64,000 bases of DNA from Poa pratensis (GCA_947311845.1 CAMZMU010000111.1:28452326-28516325); one strand, 5' to 3'; shown: positions 33,905-45,683, counted from the stretch's first letter. Made by a program: numbers and translations. The notes: generated by a model from the sequence alone, not told the origin.

Positions 33905-35083
33905 AAACTTTGCCAGCGCCGTCCCTACTATTTACCACAGATCGCAAAACGATCATAGCCGTCAAAACAAATCCAAACGCTCCGCGCGAAATCTAACCGT
34001 ACACGTGGCGGCCGCGGAGGGCAACCGTCGCCGGCCACTCCGCCCACTACGCACGGGAATCCAGGAACTCATTATCACGTCCCGTGAAAATCGCGCCAGA
34101 ACGGTCAAATCCCGTCCACGCGGCGTCATCCATGGTCAACTCTGCAAAAACGGGCCCACAAAACAGGGTCACGTCCTATCAAACATAACCAAGCACGCCA
34201 CCGCTTGTCAGAAGTGGCAGTCGCAAATTGCGTCATTGCTGAAGTCATTCATATTGCACAACTGGCATACAAGTCACTCGATGATATCTTCGGGTGGTTT
34301 CTCACAAAACTATCGAGTGGTTCTCTAGCAAAGGTCACAGATCCCAGTCGACAAACTTTCGACTGGTCCATCATACTCCCATCGGGAGTGTATCAAAAAA
34401 ATTTATTAACTAAAATATGCAAGGTAAGGGTTTTTGAGATTATCCTCCATTGCAAGCAATAAAGCACAATCTCGGGGGCTACTCCCATCGGGAGCGCTGT
34501 CGCGCACCCGATAGAATTATAGCAAAGTATCAGTCGACGAATCATTCGACTCGGTTCATAAGCATAATCATACTCAAAATATTCTCGAGTTGATCCGACG
34601 ATCCTCGGATGCTGCATGCGTAGTGCAAAGGTAAGACCCGCCGATCTGTCGAGCTGGGCTAAGGACCGCTCCGGCAGCGTTATCCTTAAATGTTCCGTGT
34701 CAGCAGACATGATGAATAAATCCCCGACGGACGCGTTGGGTTGATTCAAAACTATACTGCAGTTCGATTCTGTAAGACCTCTACGGCCGTTTCGAGTCTG
34801 TCCAGTTTGTTCCAGATTCGTGTCCGGGGACTCGAATCTGATTGAAAGCTAGTATGGTTTTGCCACAAATGGTAGTTAACCGGTCTCGATCCGTCGAGTG
34901 TGCCGGGCCTGCTAAGCTAATATCCCTTGACTATCATAAGCCAAAAATTCATAGTTGATAAAATACTCGACATAGCCAACATGTGCTGTTTTATACAGAC
35001 ATTTCAGAATCATACAACACAGGTACAAAAAAGCATAACGTGCATAATGTATGAGTCCATGCCCGACTCTTCGAATCAGACAA
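33905..35083. other. E2 region between antisense promoter and 3' LTR
   Basis: No gene. Holds the upstream region of the antisense gene, with ACACGTGGCG at 34,011-34,020, and a repeated CTCCCATCGGGAG palindrome (34,376 and 34,484) that may be a relic LTR edge. Confidence 0.45.
34011..34020. promoter_or_regulatory. ACACGTGGCG G-box upstream of the E2 antisense gene
   Basis: Same 10-mer as at 3,445-3,454 in E1, about 220 bases before the start codon at 33,793. Here the 10-mer lies in the opposite orientation relative to the gene; the CACGTG core is palindromic. Confidence 0.4.
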
Positions 35084-35098
35084 GTACTCGGGGGCTAC
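35084..35098 (+). promoter_or_regulatory. E2 polypurine tract
   Basis: GTACTCGGGGGCTAC directly before the TGACATGG LTR start. Confidence 0.85.
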
Positions 35099-35593
35099 TG
35101 ACATGGGAATGCCTATCGGGTACCCTACCATGAGGGTACCTGGTGCACGTATCGACTAGGCCCAATTGGCAGAGCCTACATGAAGCCCATGAAGGGAGGC
35201 CCACGAAGATGGAGTATCCTCCAAGATTGACAAAGACATAGGTCGGTTTAGGCTTACCATATTTGTAATTCGAGTCGGTTACGAACACCCGAGACCCAGC
35301 CTATTATTTAAGGGCTGGGAGGGCCATCGAACCAGACCACGTACTTTCAGATCCGCCACAAACCCTAGCGAGATCAGCATCTCGCCGGGACCTTTGTAAC
35401 CGCCATATTCACAAAAGCAATAACAGACAGGCAGGACGTAGGGGTGTTACCTCCACACGAGGGCCCTGAACCTGGGTAAAATCTTTGCCCCTGCTTGTCA
35501 ACCGACGCAACTTCCAACGCTACCACGTTCTCTTCCCCATATTCACAACCCAGGGACCTCGACTATGGGTCTTGATGAGTCTACACCTCGTCA
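35099..35593 (+). repeat. E2 3' LTR
   Basis: 495 bases, starting TGACATGG and ending CCTCGTCA. Compared with the 5' LTR I count three transitions and two single-base insertions. Confidence 0.95.
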
Positions 35594-35598
35594 CTCAT

Positions 35599-36340
35599 CG
35601 CCTACGTACGCCTCCGCGGCTAACCGCTCCGCTTCTTATGGCATACAAGGAGGAGAAGGAGGCCGGAGCGACGCGAGCTCGCCAGAGCGGAGCTCAGGTC
35701 ACCGAGTTGGAGCACGTCGGTGGCGGGGAACTTCGAGCGGCGCCTCACGGACGCGAGCAGCAGCAACAATGATGAGCAGGAGGCCAGAGCGACGCTTGCG
35801 GCGGCACCGGCCATGATCCCGGGCGAGCTGGGACGGGCGGCGCTCGCGGGAGGAAGACGGAGGTCTTGGGAGCTGGTGGTCGGCCGCGGTCATGCATGGG
35901 CGAGGTCCGGCCGGCACGCGGACGTCCGAGTCGCACGGAAGAGAATGGATGCGGGTGAGACCGAGGGGCGAGCTCCAGGAGCGAGGATGGCGTGTGCACG
36001 TGGAGCCGTGTCCCGTGGAGGACAGCAGGCCGGGCGGCGCTCGGGACAGCACCGGCCATGGTGCGGGCGGAGGCGTAGGCGAATCGTTCTTTTAGCGGTG
36101 GCAATCTGTGTAATTTTCAGAGAACGAACAGGTGTGTTGAGTTGTCAAACATTGGAGTGATCTGGATCGTTAATCTAATATTGAACGGTTGTGATTTAAT
36201 ATATCCCAACATGTTTGCTCTTTTAATAGTAGTATAGGTTATTCATATTTTTCTGATGGACAAATTTAAAGTTGTTGATTTTACAATACTAATCATTTTC
36301 TAGAAATTGTTTAAACAAAAGGCTTTTATAAAAAAATGTT
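35599..36340. other. GC-rich then A/T-rich intergenic DNA
   Basis: To about 36,100 GC-rich with several overlapping open frames of biased composition and no recognisable domain. Then A/T-rich. Nothing I can name. Confidence 0.35.
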
Positions 36341-36347
36341 TTATTCC

Positions 36348-36527
36348 GGAGGACCGAGTGACATTTTTTTGAAAGTGCGAGTACTTTGTTGCAAGAAAGC
36401 GGCGTCCATAGTACGGAGTCACAATTTTTGAAAAGTGCGAGGACTTTTCTGCAAGCAAGCGGCGTTCGGAGGACCAAGTCACAATTTTTGAGAAGTGCGA
36501 GGAATTTACTGCAAGCAAGCGGCGCGC
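36348..36527 (-). repeat. Three 60-base tandem repeats coding a 20-residue unit
   Basis: Exact 60-base period (36,348, 36,408, 36,468). On minus the array lies in an 83-residue frame (36,551-36,300) whose units read RRLLAVNSSHFSKIVTWSSE and two variants. Two minus frames are open across the array because the period is a multiple of three, so coding is not proved. Confidence 0.8.
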
Positions 36528-36572
36528 ACGTCGGCTGGACCGTCGGATCAACGATCCACGGCGCGGAGGCAG

Positions 36573-36638
36573 CCGGGCACTGTAGCTTTCGCGACGCTAC
36601 AGTGCCCGGAGGCTCTCAGCTCGCGATTCTCAGCCTCC
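36573..36638. repeat. Perfect 14-base hairpin followed by a 7-base hairpin
   Basis: CCGGGCACTGTAGC (36,573-36,586) pairs with 36,596-36,609 across a 9-base loop. GGAGGCT (36,608) pairs with AGCCTCC (36,632). A TATATATATTAGAG run follows. This could be the 3' end of a Helitron-like or MITE-like element, but no CTRR terminus or partner end was identified. Confidence 0.6.
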
Positions 36639-36639
36639 T

Positions 36640-37467
36640 TTATATATATTAGAGTATAGGCGCAGGTAAAATCTACTCCATGATTATTTCCTCAGGCCTT
36701 TGTTAATCAGCATAGTATCTATGCACAAGGTATGATGCGTATTACTATTAAAATTCAATTCATACATGCCACTATTTATTATTTGTCCTCCTTCATCAAG
36801 CCATGTTGCAGTTTAACAGAGCATGACGCCACGAATCTGAAGCCGAGCCACAAACTGAGGATGCAGGAGAGGTTGCCATCTTCCTATGAGCCCTCACTTC
36901 CCCTGTTGGGATAGAACTCCACGCAAAAATTCTCAGTTTAGAGTATCTGCTTTTTGTTTCGATGATCATCTTGTCTGCGGAGCTAACCGTGAAACTTGCC
37001 CCTCTTGGTATAATGCCATGCCCGGAAATCAGACTGCCGACGGTTGCTTATCGGTATCTGCTTCACCGCCTCCACCATCGGCAGCAGGTGCTTCTGAAGT
37101 TTGGCCACATCCCATGTTCTTGTTGTTTGCACAGATAAAGTCTGAAACTCGGATTGGTGGGTTCTCGGTTAGGCAAGCCAGGGGCCTGAGTTTAAAGTCT
37201 CGTGTAGTCGTGTGTTGGATTTGTGGTATAATAACTAGCTGGGCCTTGGAAAGCGACCGGAGTTGTAACGTTTAATGCAATGAACGTACTGGGCGCCCAA
37301 GAAAAAGGAGGCCCAAAGGAATCCTTGACGGACTCGATTTCCGAGTCGGTCACAGTCAAGTCTGGCCTAGGGTTCCAAGTCGTGTATATACACAATATAG
37401 ATCGAGACGACACCCCGCAGCCTGATCCCCAATCCAAAATCCCCAATCGCTCGGCGACCAACCTCCG
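36640..37467. other. Upstream region of the first acidic-protein gene
   Basis: No gene before 37,468. From about 37,200 the sequence is shared with the second copy at about 45,365-45,640, so the promoter and 5' leader were duplicated with the gene. TATA-like GTGTATATACAC at 37,381-37,392. Confidence 0.5.
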
Positions 37468-37989
37468 ATGTTTCCTAGGGACGACGACAAGGCGAGCCGC
37501 CCTGCTCCGGCGGAGGCCTACATGGAGACAGGCATGGCGGCCAAACGGGAACCGGAAGAAGACTTCCCTCCGGTGGCTGCGGCAGACGAGACGGTGGAGT
37601 TCGAAGAAGAGGATTTCGAGGAGGACTACGATGAGGACCCTTTTATCTGGAACCTGAACAGGATGCGCAGGCACAGCAGGACGCTGACGCCAGAGTGGAT
37701 CGAGGAGACGAAGAAGCAGCACTACGAGTACGACGCCCTGCTCACCGAAGTCTACCTCGACATGGACAACGACGACTACGAGAAGGACACAGAGGAAGAC
37801 AAGGCCGAGTTCAAGGAATGGATCAATCAGCTCTCGGAAACCGCACAGGCCAACTTGACCAGTCTTAACATCGTCGGCGGCGAATCCTGCGGGGTGGACG
37901 CCGTCGGGGTATACTTCAGATCCCAACTGCGCGACCTTGATGCTCCTGCTGCTGATGCTTCCTCGAGCCAAGATGACACCAGTAAATGA
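37468..37989 (+). CDS. Acidic protein of unknown function, copy 1
   Basis: 173 residues from ATG at 37,468 (MFPRDDDK), or from the conserved in-frame ATG at 37,534 (MAAKREPEE). The first third is very acidic (EFEEEDFEEDYDEDPF). The rest has a conserved core with WNLNRMRRHS, LTPEWIEETKKQHYEYDALL and NIVGGESCGVDAVGVYFRS. No membrane segment or signal. The same gene recurs at 45,684-46,157, and the core is better conserved than the ends, which suggests a protein under selection. I do not know the family. It may be a grass-specific nuclear or cytosolic protein. Flanking non-coding DNA is duplicated too. Confidence 0.7.
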   Translation: MFPRDDDKASRPAPAEAYMETGMAAKREPEEDFPPVAAADETVEFEEEDFEEDYDEDPFIWNLNRMRRHSRTLTPEWIEETKKQHYEYDALLTEVYLDMDNDDYEKDTEEDKAEFKEWINQLSETAQANLTSLNIVGGESCGVDAVGVYFRSQLRDLDAPAADASSSQDDTSK

Positions 37990-39746
37990 CGACTTTGTTA
38001 GCAATGAGTCGTGTGGTATCTATCTATGTACTAGATATTACACGCTTTGCAATGAGTCAAGTGTAATTTACAACTCCTTGTCATTGTTCCAATGTTACTT
38101 ACTATCTATTTTTACAAACTTTTGTTTGATTGAGGTTGTCTTAGTACTACACATGGTTATTTCTCTTTTGTTATGACTGAACTTTCTGTTGTTGGTCCTT
38201 CCTCTTGTGCTGTCAAAATATTTTAATGTCATGTGAAATATTGATTTGATATGTGAAAGAAATCTTAGAAAAGGCAATACAAAACGGAAAATAAACGACT
38301 ATTTATCATGAGCTACTAAGATCGCACGGTACCTATGTTGGCATTTAGTAGTCTCGTCGAAAATGTGCAAAGCCTTCGTTGTTACTAAGGCGTTCACCTC
38401 AGTGATAGACGTGTGACTGTGCCTAAGTATTATTCTAGTCCATTTCAGATTGCAAATATAACTGGGATGATAAATTTGCGTTTAGTTTTTCACTGTTCAA
38501 TTTCAGAACGTTGTCAAACATCAGCTCTAAAACATGGTTGGCCTCTTCATCTGGTGGTCTCAAAATGGGCTTTGCATCAGGGATCATTGATCTGTCTAGA
38601 TATTGATCGAAGCCCCATCCCCAATGTGTCTAACCAAACTAGCTTGAAAAGCACGTCTACCTTTTAGAATGACTTGTCACATATGCAAGTTCTTTTTTTC
38701 ATGACAGAAATAAATTCGCCATCCCGTATGCATCAATCTTCATCGCGACAACGCTGGAAGATGGAAGTCAAGTGATCGATCTTGTCAGGGTCCCATCATG
38801 GGTTTGAGCATAGCTTGTCATCGAGCTCCGCCCAGTAGTAGGCATGGACCTCTGCCACTCAACTGCGGCCGGTCGAGATCGGCGCTGCGGGGACGGGAAT
38901 GTCGCCAACATTATCTAGCGGTGATGGGTACTCGTTGTTGTGCAAAGTTGTGGCATGATCCAATGTGAGATTCTGCGGCCCCGAAGTTGCTGGCTGCACT
39001 GTGTTCGCTGCTCCCACCGCCGTTGTACCCCTTTTTTCGCTAGGCTAGGGTTTCGGTGGTGAGAAACGTGAGAAAGAAGGGATGAGCGAGAATGCGAGGC
39101 GAGAGAGAGAGAGGCAAGCAACGTTTTTTTAACAGTGTCGGAGGCGGCCGTGCATTAACGCGGCCACGTGAGGAATCACACTGCTCGTCATGTGGGGAAG
39201 CGGCAGAGGCGACGCGATGACTCGAGAATAATATAATATGATAAAGAAATGCTCGATGTTTCAAAAATACGTATTAAACTGTTTAAAAAGTAAAAAAATC
39301 CTGAATATACATCTGAACATTCTATGTTCTATATTCGGACACAAAATTTCACAAAAAGGCATTGTTTATGGCTATGTTAAAAAGACAAAAACAATTGCCT
39401 CATCAAAAGACATTGTGGAACACTAAAAAAATTCTTCTCAGAAAAGCCACAAAAAAATATATTTCCCCGCAAGCAAGCAGCCACAAAAAATCCCGAATAT
39501 ACATCTGAACATTATGGAACATTGTTTATGGCTTTAGGCTACACAAAAATAAAAATATGATAAAAATTCAAATTTTCAAAATGTGCATGGTTCACCCCGC
39601 ACAGATCTATATTTGAGTTATTATTCCGTATTGGTTTTTTGTTCACTAGTAGAGAGTTCATCATTATCTAAAGAATTCTGATTTTTTTGAAACTTACAAA
39701 TGCCATTTGTTGATTTTCGTTTATAAAAAGGGCTCCACTTAGGAAA
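37990..39746. other. Intergenic DNA downstream of copy 1
   Basis: To about 38,700 shared with the region after copy 2 (46,160-46,760), including a 60-base block with CATCAGCTCTAAAACATGG. After that a GC-rich minus stretch (about 38,800-39,120) that may be a decayed 5' gene end, then A/T-rich DNA with a short direct repeat around 39,300 and 39,490 (AATATACATCTGAACATT). No gene called. Confidence 0.4.
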
Positions 39747-39761
39747 CTGATAATAGTACTC
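39747..39761. repeat. Target duplication of the LINE-like insertion (left)
   Basis: CTGATAATAGTACTC, repeated exactly at 40,680-40,694. Confidence 0.9.
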
Positions 39762-40679
39762 TTTTTTTTTGCATGGTAATACGATTCTCATTGATAAATA
39801 AAAGACGAGATACAAAGTACGTATACACCGATCTTACAGATCTGGAAAGATATGATAAACCTATGTGACAAACCAACGCCTATCCATCTTCTTCGGCAAC
39901 ACCATAGCAGCCACCAAGGAAAAAATAGACAGATCACCTCCTCACCCGAGCTCGACGCGGCTCCATCGCTGATCATCAGCTTTTCGGACCTCCAAAGTAG
40001 TTTGCCATAGGACAAACCATTGCCGTTGAAAGAATCAGACCGGGCAGCACGACCCCGGATACTCCATCGAACTTCAGCACTGGCACCCCCGCACGACGAT
40101 GTCGGAGTAGGGAATCAGAACTGTCAGCCTCCATCCACAAACCCATCACAAGGTGCATCATCCTCCAGCTGTCACCAGTGCAGACTATCGTCTGCACGTA
40201 CTCCTGGACGAATCCTATCTGCTCCACCATGGCGCCAGAGACAACGCCGCAGCAACGGGGACAAAGCAGAAGGAAAAACCCATCTGATGGAGTCGTCGCC
40301 GCCGCCTCACCGACACCATCCTTGGACCCTACAGCCACCGATCTGAAAGATCGGCAAGCACACAGTGCCACCAACTCCGAGACGCCGTCATGAAGAACAA
40401 CACCAGTGTGGGAGTAGAGTTGAGACAAATTTATTTGCCCGGGCGCCGCTCCCACCACCCCAACGACGCACCATGCCAAAAACATCCTAACCCTAGTTAC
40501 CATGCAAAAAAACGGGGCCCCCCTCCCTCCTGCCGCCGGAGCGGCAAACGGAAGGAGAGGGGCCCAGCTCTTTCACCGGTGGCCTGCGGTGGCGGCGAGG
40601 GCGGCCGGCGGCCGGCGGCGGCGCTAGATTAGGAAACCTATTCGCCTCGCGAGTCGCCTCGTAGCGTCGAGCGAAAACT
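39762..40679 (-). mobile_element. Non-autonomous LINE-like retro-insertion, 0.9 kb
   Basis: Flanked by an exact 15-base duplication, with a run of nine T at the left, i.e. a poly(A) end on minus. This is the mark of target-primed reverse transcription. The 5' end on minus is GC-rich (CGCTCGACGCTACGAGGCGA) and resembles plant LINE leaders. No reverse transcriptase is present. A 175-residue minus frame (40,503-39,976) has no domain I know. It is either an internally deleted LINE or a SINE/LINE derivative moved in trans. Confidence 0.78.
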
Positions 40680-40694
40680 CTGATAATAGTACTC

Positions 40695-41056
40695 ATTCGG
40701 TCCCGAATTATGTAACACAGATTTTTCTACATGTGAATATATCTACACAGTAAAACACGTCTAAATAATTCTGTTTTTAGACAAATCTACATCAACTAAT
40801 TTTGGACGCAGGGTCGAGTCCGGGTGGCCAGCATGACCTGCTTTAAATTTATGTAATCAGGGATTTGATATAGTTTGCAAGTCTTGGAATTGATCCGCAA
40901 GAATTACTGAATTTAACTCATTCTTTGTCCACCTATGGTAATGCTGTGTCGATAATAGTACTAGCCTACTACTCTCCGTTTACAGTTTTCAAGTGAACAC
41001 CATTTAGCAGCGGTTGGCCGGAGCAGCAAACATTTTTCTCCGCCGCCGCGATTTCC
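40695..41056. other. Upstream region of the PPR gene
   Basis: A/T-rich, no gene. It holds the 5' side of the PPR gene. A GTAACACAG...TTCTACATGTG stretch at about 40,708 resembles a Stowaway-like fragment. Confidence 0.35.
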
Positions 41057-43307
41057 ATGGCTCGCCTCTACTCGACCGCTCAAAACTCCCTCCTCCGTCG
41101 CCGCTCCTCCTCCACCTCGCCGGCTTCACGCCGCTCCCCTCACGTCGACCTCGCCGCCGCCACAGAGCGGGTCCGCTCAGGGACGCTCAGCCCCCAGAAC
41201 GCACACCAGCTGTTCGACGAACTGTTGCAGCAGGCCACTCCGGTCCCTCAGCGCGCCCTGAACGGCTTTCTCGCCGCACTCGCCCGTGCGCCGCCCTCTG
41301 CTGCGTGCGTAGACGGCCTCGCGCTCGCACTCGCCCTCTTCGGCCGCATGTCCAGAGGCGATGGCGCGCCGGTGGCGTCGCCCACAGTCCACACTTGCGG
41401 CGTCCTGGTCGACGGCTGCTGCCGTGCGGGGCAGCCAGACATAGCGCTCGCCCTCTTCGGCTGCTTCCTCAGGGCGGGCCTGAAGACAAACATTGTTGTC
41501 GTCAACACCCTCCTCAAGGTCCTCTGCCACGCAAAGCGGACATATGTGGCTGTTGAAGTGCTGCTTCGCAGGATGTCGAATCTTGGCTTGGTGCCTGATG
41601 TCTTCTCATACAACACAGTTATCAAGGGCTTATGTGATGATAGCAGGAGCCAGCGTGCACTTGACCCTGCTCCGGATGATGGCGAAACAAGAAGGTGGCT
41701 TCTCCCCTGACGTGGTGTCATATACCACGGTCATCCGTGGCTTCTTAAAGGAGGGTAAATGGATCATGGCAAGCAATCTATTCAAGGAAATGGTACAGCA
41801 GGGCATTGTTCCTGATGTCTGGACATATAGCTCGATTATTGGTGGGTTGTGCAAGTGTGGAAGAAGCAAAGAAGCGAGACAAATTCTGGATTGTGCTATT
41901 GTGAAGGGCCTCAAACCCAATATTGTGGCATACTCTACCATGCTTCATGGTTATGCTACAGAAGGATGCCTTGTTGATATGAAGAATCTCTATAACTTGA
42001 TGGTAGGAGAAGGTATTGTACCCAACCAATATGTTTTCAACATATTGATTAATGCATATGCTAAGTATGGATCGCTCGATGAGGCTGTTCTTATCTTTGA
42101 AGACATGCAGAAGCAGGGAGTGAAACCAGATGGTGTAACCTATTTAGCCATGATAGATGCATTTTGCAGAAAGGTTAGGATGAATGATGCAATTGAAATT
42201 TTCAACCATGTGGTTCATACGGGGGTACCACTGGGTGTACAGATTTATCAGTGCCTGATTCAGGGTTGTTGCACACATGGTGATTTAGTTAAAAGCTAAA
42301 GAATTGGTTTGTTAAATGATGCAAAAAGGCATCCATCGTCCTGATGTTGTGTTCTTTAACTCAATTATAAACAAACTATGCAAAGAAGGAAGGGTGACGG
42401 ATGCACAAGATGTCTTTGACTTCATGATACATGTAGGTGAGAACTCAGAAGCCTGATGTTATCACATTCAATTCACTGATTGATGGATACTGCTTAGTTG
42501 GCAATATGCAGAAAGCATGCAGAGTACATGATGATATGGTTTCGGTTGGCATTGAGCCTGATGCAAGCACGTACAATACACTTATTAATGGATACTTTAA
42601 AGCTGAAATGGTGGATGCTGCGTTGAATCTGTTCAAAGAAATGTCGGTTTCGCGGCTAAACCGGATACTTTTACTTATAGCATCATGTTGGATGGGTTGT
42701 TTAAGGCTGGTAGAACTGTTGCTGCAAAAGAAATGTTCCATGATATGATCAAAAGAGGAGTGACATTTTCCATTTATACATACAGTGCAAGTCTCGGTGG
42801 GCTTTGTAAAAAATGGTTCTGCCAATGAAGCAATCACGCTGTTTGAGAAACTGCAAGCAATGAACCTTAAGTTTGATGTTATAACTCTCACTATTATGAT
42901 TGATGCAATGTTTAATGTTGGAAAAATAGAGCAAGCTAAGAATTTGTTTTTTTGCAATACCAGCCCATGGATTGGTACCTAATGTTATAACCTACACAAC
43001 GATGATGTCAAACCTTATAGAAGCAGGATTGGTAGAAGAAGCTGACAACACATTTTCGTCAATGGAGACGAGTGGTTGTGCTTCCAACTCTCGGATGTTA
43101 AATAAAATTATCAGAAAGTTATTGGAGAAAGGTGAAATAGTCAGAGCCATAAAGTATATGTCCAGACTTGATGAGAAGAGCATGTCACTTGAAGCTTCAA
43201 CTATTTCCATGTTGATATCCCTCTTTTCAAGGAATGGGATATACCATAAGCACAAACATTTGCTCCCAGCAAGGTATCAGTTTTTTGAAGGAGACATCCA
43301 CAGTTGA
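41057..43307 (+). pseudogene. Restorer-of-fertility-like P-class PPR gene, frame-broken
   Basis: PPR proteins bind organelle RNA one base per repeat. This clade (RFL, like rice Rf1) works in mitochondria. ATG at 41,057 begins an Arg/Ser-rich, acid-poor leader (MARLYSTAQNSLLRRRSSST) typical of mitochondrial targeting. About 14-16 repeats follow, many with the P-class pattern, e.g. PDVFSYNTVIKGLCDD, PDVWTYSSIIGGLCKCGRSK, PDVITFNSLIDGYCLVGN and PNVITYTTMMSNLIEAG. About six lesions break the frame: an extra C near 41,665, an extra A near 42,294 with an in-frame TAA near 42,325, about 7 extra bases near 42,440, a shift near 42,647, an extra A near 42,815 and an extra T near 42,952. Without them the protein would be about 740 residues, normal for the clade. 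Several lesions are extra bases in homopolymers, so assembly error is possible. Confidence 0.88.
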
Positions 43308-45400
43308 CATGGTACATTCTATATGAACTTAAACCCTCAAGAGGCACACTTTTACCTTTCTGTGGATGCAAGCTGCTAAGAGTTGAAAGTTAGTACCGGA
43401 TTCTTTATTTTCATTTTCCAATGTGTTGAAATTGAGGAGTGTGAATTATGGACGAATTATTAAGAATATGATTTTTTTTGTGTGTGTTTGTAGAACGAGG
43501 AGAGGCATTGCTGGTTGCATTTGTCACAACAATGGCTTCTGGTTCCGGGTGATGATTGTGGAAGCTATATAAATGTGTTGTTCCACAAGAGGTTCATTTT
43601 TTTTTTGGTCGTGTGTTGGTGATTTGTTAGTTGTACATGAGCGGAATGGTAGCACCCTGCTCTGTCATCATCACATTGCTCACAGAGATGGAGAATGACA
43701 ACATGACCTTTGGGTTCCAAAAGAAGTGTAGTTGTATTCTTTGACACCATGGGACGCTCTTTGCCTAGTTCTTCGTCAAGAGGGGAAGCTAAGAGAAAGC
43801 TTACACCGAATCATGTGTTCGTGGTTTGTTTGGTTCTGGTGCACTGGGGCAGGGGAATGATTCTTATAAGTAGACATGATTGGAAGACAATCTCGAGTTA
43901 ACCTGCATGGCTGCTCTTGTTTGGCATTAGTGATGTATTACTGGGGTTCTAACCACAGCAGCAGTTGTGAACCAATATTTCATGCAATTTCTGTATGCAG
44001 CCCGTAAGAAGGTAAATAGGTGATATTCATGCATCATTACCCAGTACGGAAATCAATTCCTTGTTTTATGATGTGCCAAGGGAAATTGGAAGCATGACTT
44101 GTAATTTATCATTTTGATTCTTCTCCTTTAGACTTGGACATTGTTCCAGTCATCTGGCGGCTAAATTACAGTTCTCTTTATTGCCTTTGCTAACTCACAG
44201 ACAGATAGTCTATTTATTTGTAGCTATCACTTGCAGTTTTTACGTTTGAGTATCGCTGGACAACACCAGTGAAGCTTCACAAATACACTTACCTATTATG
44301 AGATTATTGGCCCATTGTATATTTGTGCCTGCAATTTCCCGTACGGGTTAGCATATTTTTTTCCTTGTTGTTTTGGTAACATAAGCTTGTGGTGTGGCTA
44401 CAGTTTGATTATTTTCCTGATGACATCTCGTAATGCTGTGTTGCATCCCTCTATGTGTGCCATCTCTTATGATGTTACAGTATTATTACTGACTGCTGCT
44501 TTTCTAAGGCAGAATATGGTCTCAACTTTTGCTGTTAGCTGTTGAAGAATTATTACTCACTGCTCCTGAACTGCTGTCTCCTGATCTTTGTATATCATGG
44601 CAAGTGATATTTGTATATCTTGTTTAAAACAGCATGAATCGACGCTGAAGTATCACCCAATGAGATCAATAGAGCTTCCTTTAGGGACTTTTTCTTTCTT
44701 TCAAGAACAAACGCTTCAGTTAAGAGCCCACTGAAACCCTGGAGGCTTCATGTTGTGCTAGCTATGGAATTCTCTGAGGCGGCGACCCAAATCGTGATAG
44801 AGATATTTTTCCGTGTGCAGGATCAAAAGAAGCGGGTGCGCGCACTGGCCAGCTAGTCGTCAAATTCGAATCACAGAATCTGTGAACCTGAACATCCAAC
44901 ACTGTCAGTTTGCTCAAAAGGCAGTAAGAACACGAAAGGTTTGGACTGTCTATGTGATCATCGGTATGGTGTTTGCTTTCTTATATTGTTGAGCAACACA
45001 AAGTATTCCTGGAACACCGAAACGTCGTGAAGTTGATGATGATGCCGTCCACAGTTCAGTTCAGAGCCAGCTGAACATGAATGATCCTTCATCTTACTTA
45101 GTACTTGCTGCTTGCAGCTGCTCCGCTCTGAAAGAGAGGAAGAAAAACCTCACCGAGAAATTAACTGAAGGCTACAAGCTTCAGCTCAGGATTCAGAGTA
45201 TGCTCAGGATTCAGAGTATTTGGAGACTGTCTGTACTACTTTCTCGAGGTATCCTCTGCCTTTTCGTTTTCTCTTTTTTCCTCTGCCTTTTTCATTTTCC
45301 TTTTTTTCTCGTGTGTGTGTGTTTTAGAATATATTTTTACTTGTTTTGAGAAATAATTTCTCGTGTGCTGGGATTGGTGGGGTAACTGGTTGGGCCCTTT
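43308..45400. other. Intergenic DNA between the PPR gene and copy 2
   Basis: No gene recognised on either strand. A/T-rich with short chance frames. From about 45,365 the sequence becomes homologous to the upstream region of copy 1. Confidence 0.45.
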
Positions 45401-45683
45401 GGAAAGCCACCGGAGTTTCTTGATGTTTAATGCAACGAGCGTAGTGGGCGCCCAGGAAACAGGAGGCCCAAAGGAATCCTTGACGGACTCGATTTCCGAC
45501 TCCGTGGCAGTCAAATATAGCCCAAGATTCCCAACTCGATTTGACGACACCGCAGCCTCCGTCGCAATCCAAACTCCCCGTCTCCCCCGATCGCTCGGCG
45601 ACCAAACTCCGGTGGCTCCTAGGGACGAAGACAAGGCGAGCCGCGGCGGTCCTGCGCCGCCGGAAGCCGACGTGGCGGCATGC

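Larger units (their letters stand above)
22271..35593 (+). mobile_element. E2: Tat-lineage Ty3/gypsy LTR retrotransposon
   Basis: Complete element, 13.3 kb, on plus, bounded by CTCAT duplications (22,266-22,270 and 35,594-35,598). LTRs 22,271-22,763 and 35,099-35,593 differ by three substitutions and two one-base indels by my count. Primer site TGGCGCCGTCTGTGGGA, polypurine tract just before the right LTR. Gag, protease, RT, RNase H, a second RNase H and integrase are in order from about 22,765 to 29,543. A six-exon antisense gene lies between pol and the 3' LTR, and an antisense C-terminal fragment lies nearer to pol. The family differs from E1 in sequence but has the same plan. One nonsense codon and about six frame changes break gag-pol. 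Confidence 0.94.

Noticed and set aside
37192..38004. Long minus frame opposite the first acidic-protein gene (also 45,324-46,142 opposite the second)
   Set aside because: Both are open because the sense codons are rich in GAG/GAC. The sense protein shows the conserved pattern and plausible start, and the antisense product is a Val/Leu/Arg string without a domain.
39976..40503. 175-residue minus frame in the LINE-like insertion as a gene
   Set aside because: No domain and no sign of codon constraint. Kept only as part of the mobile element.
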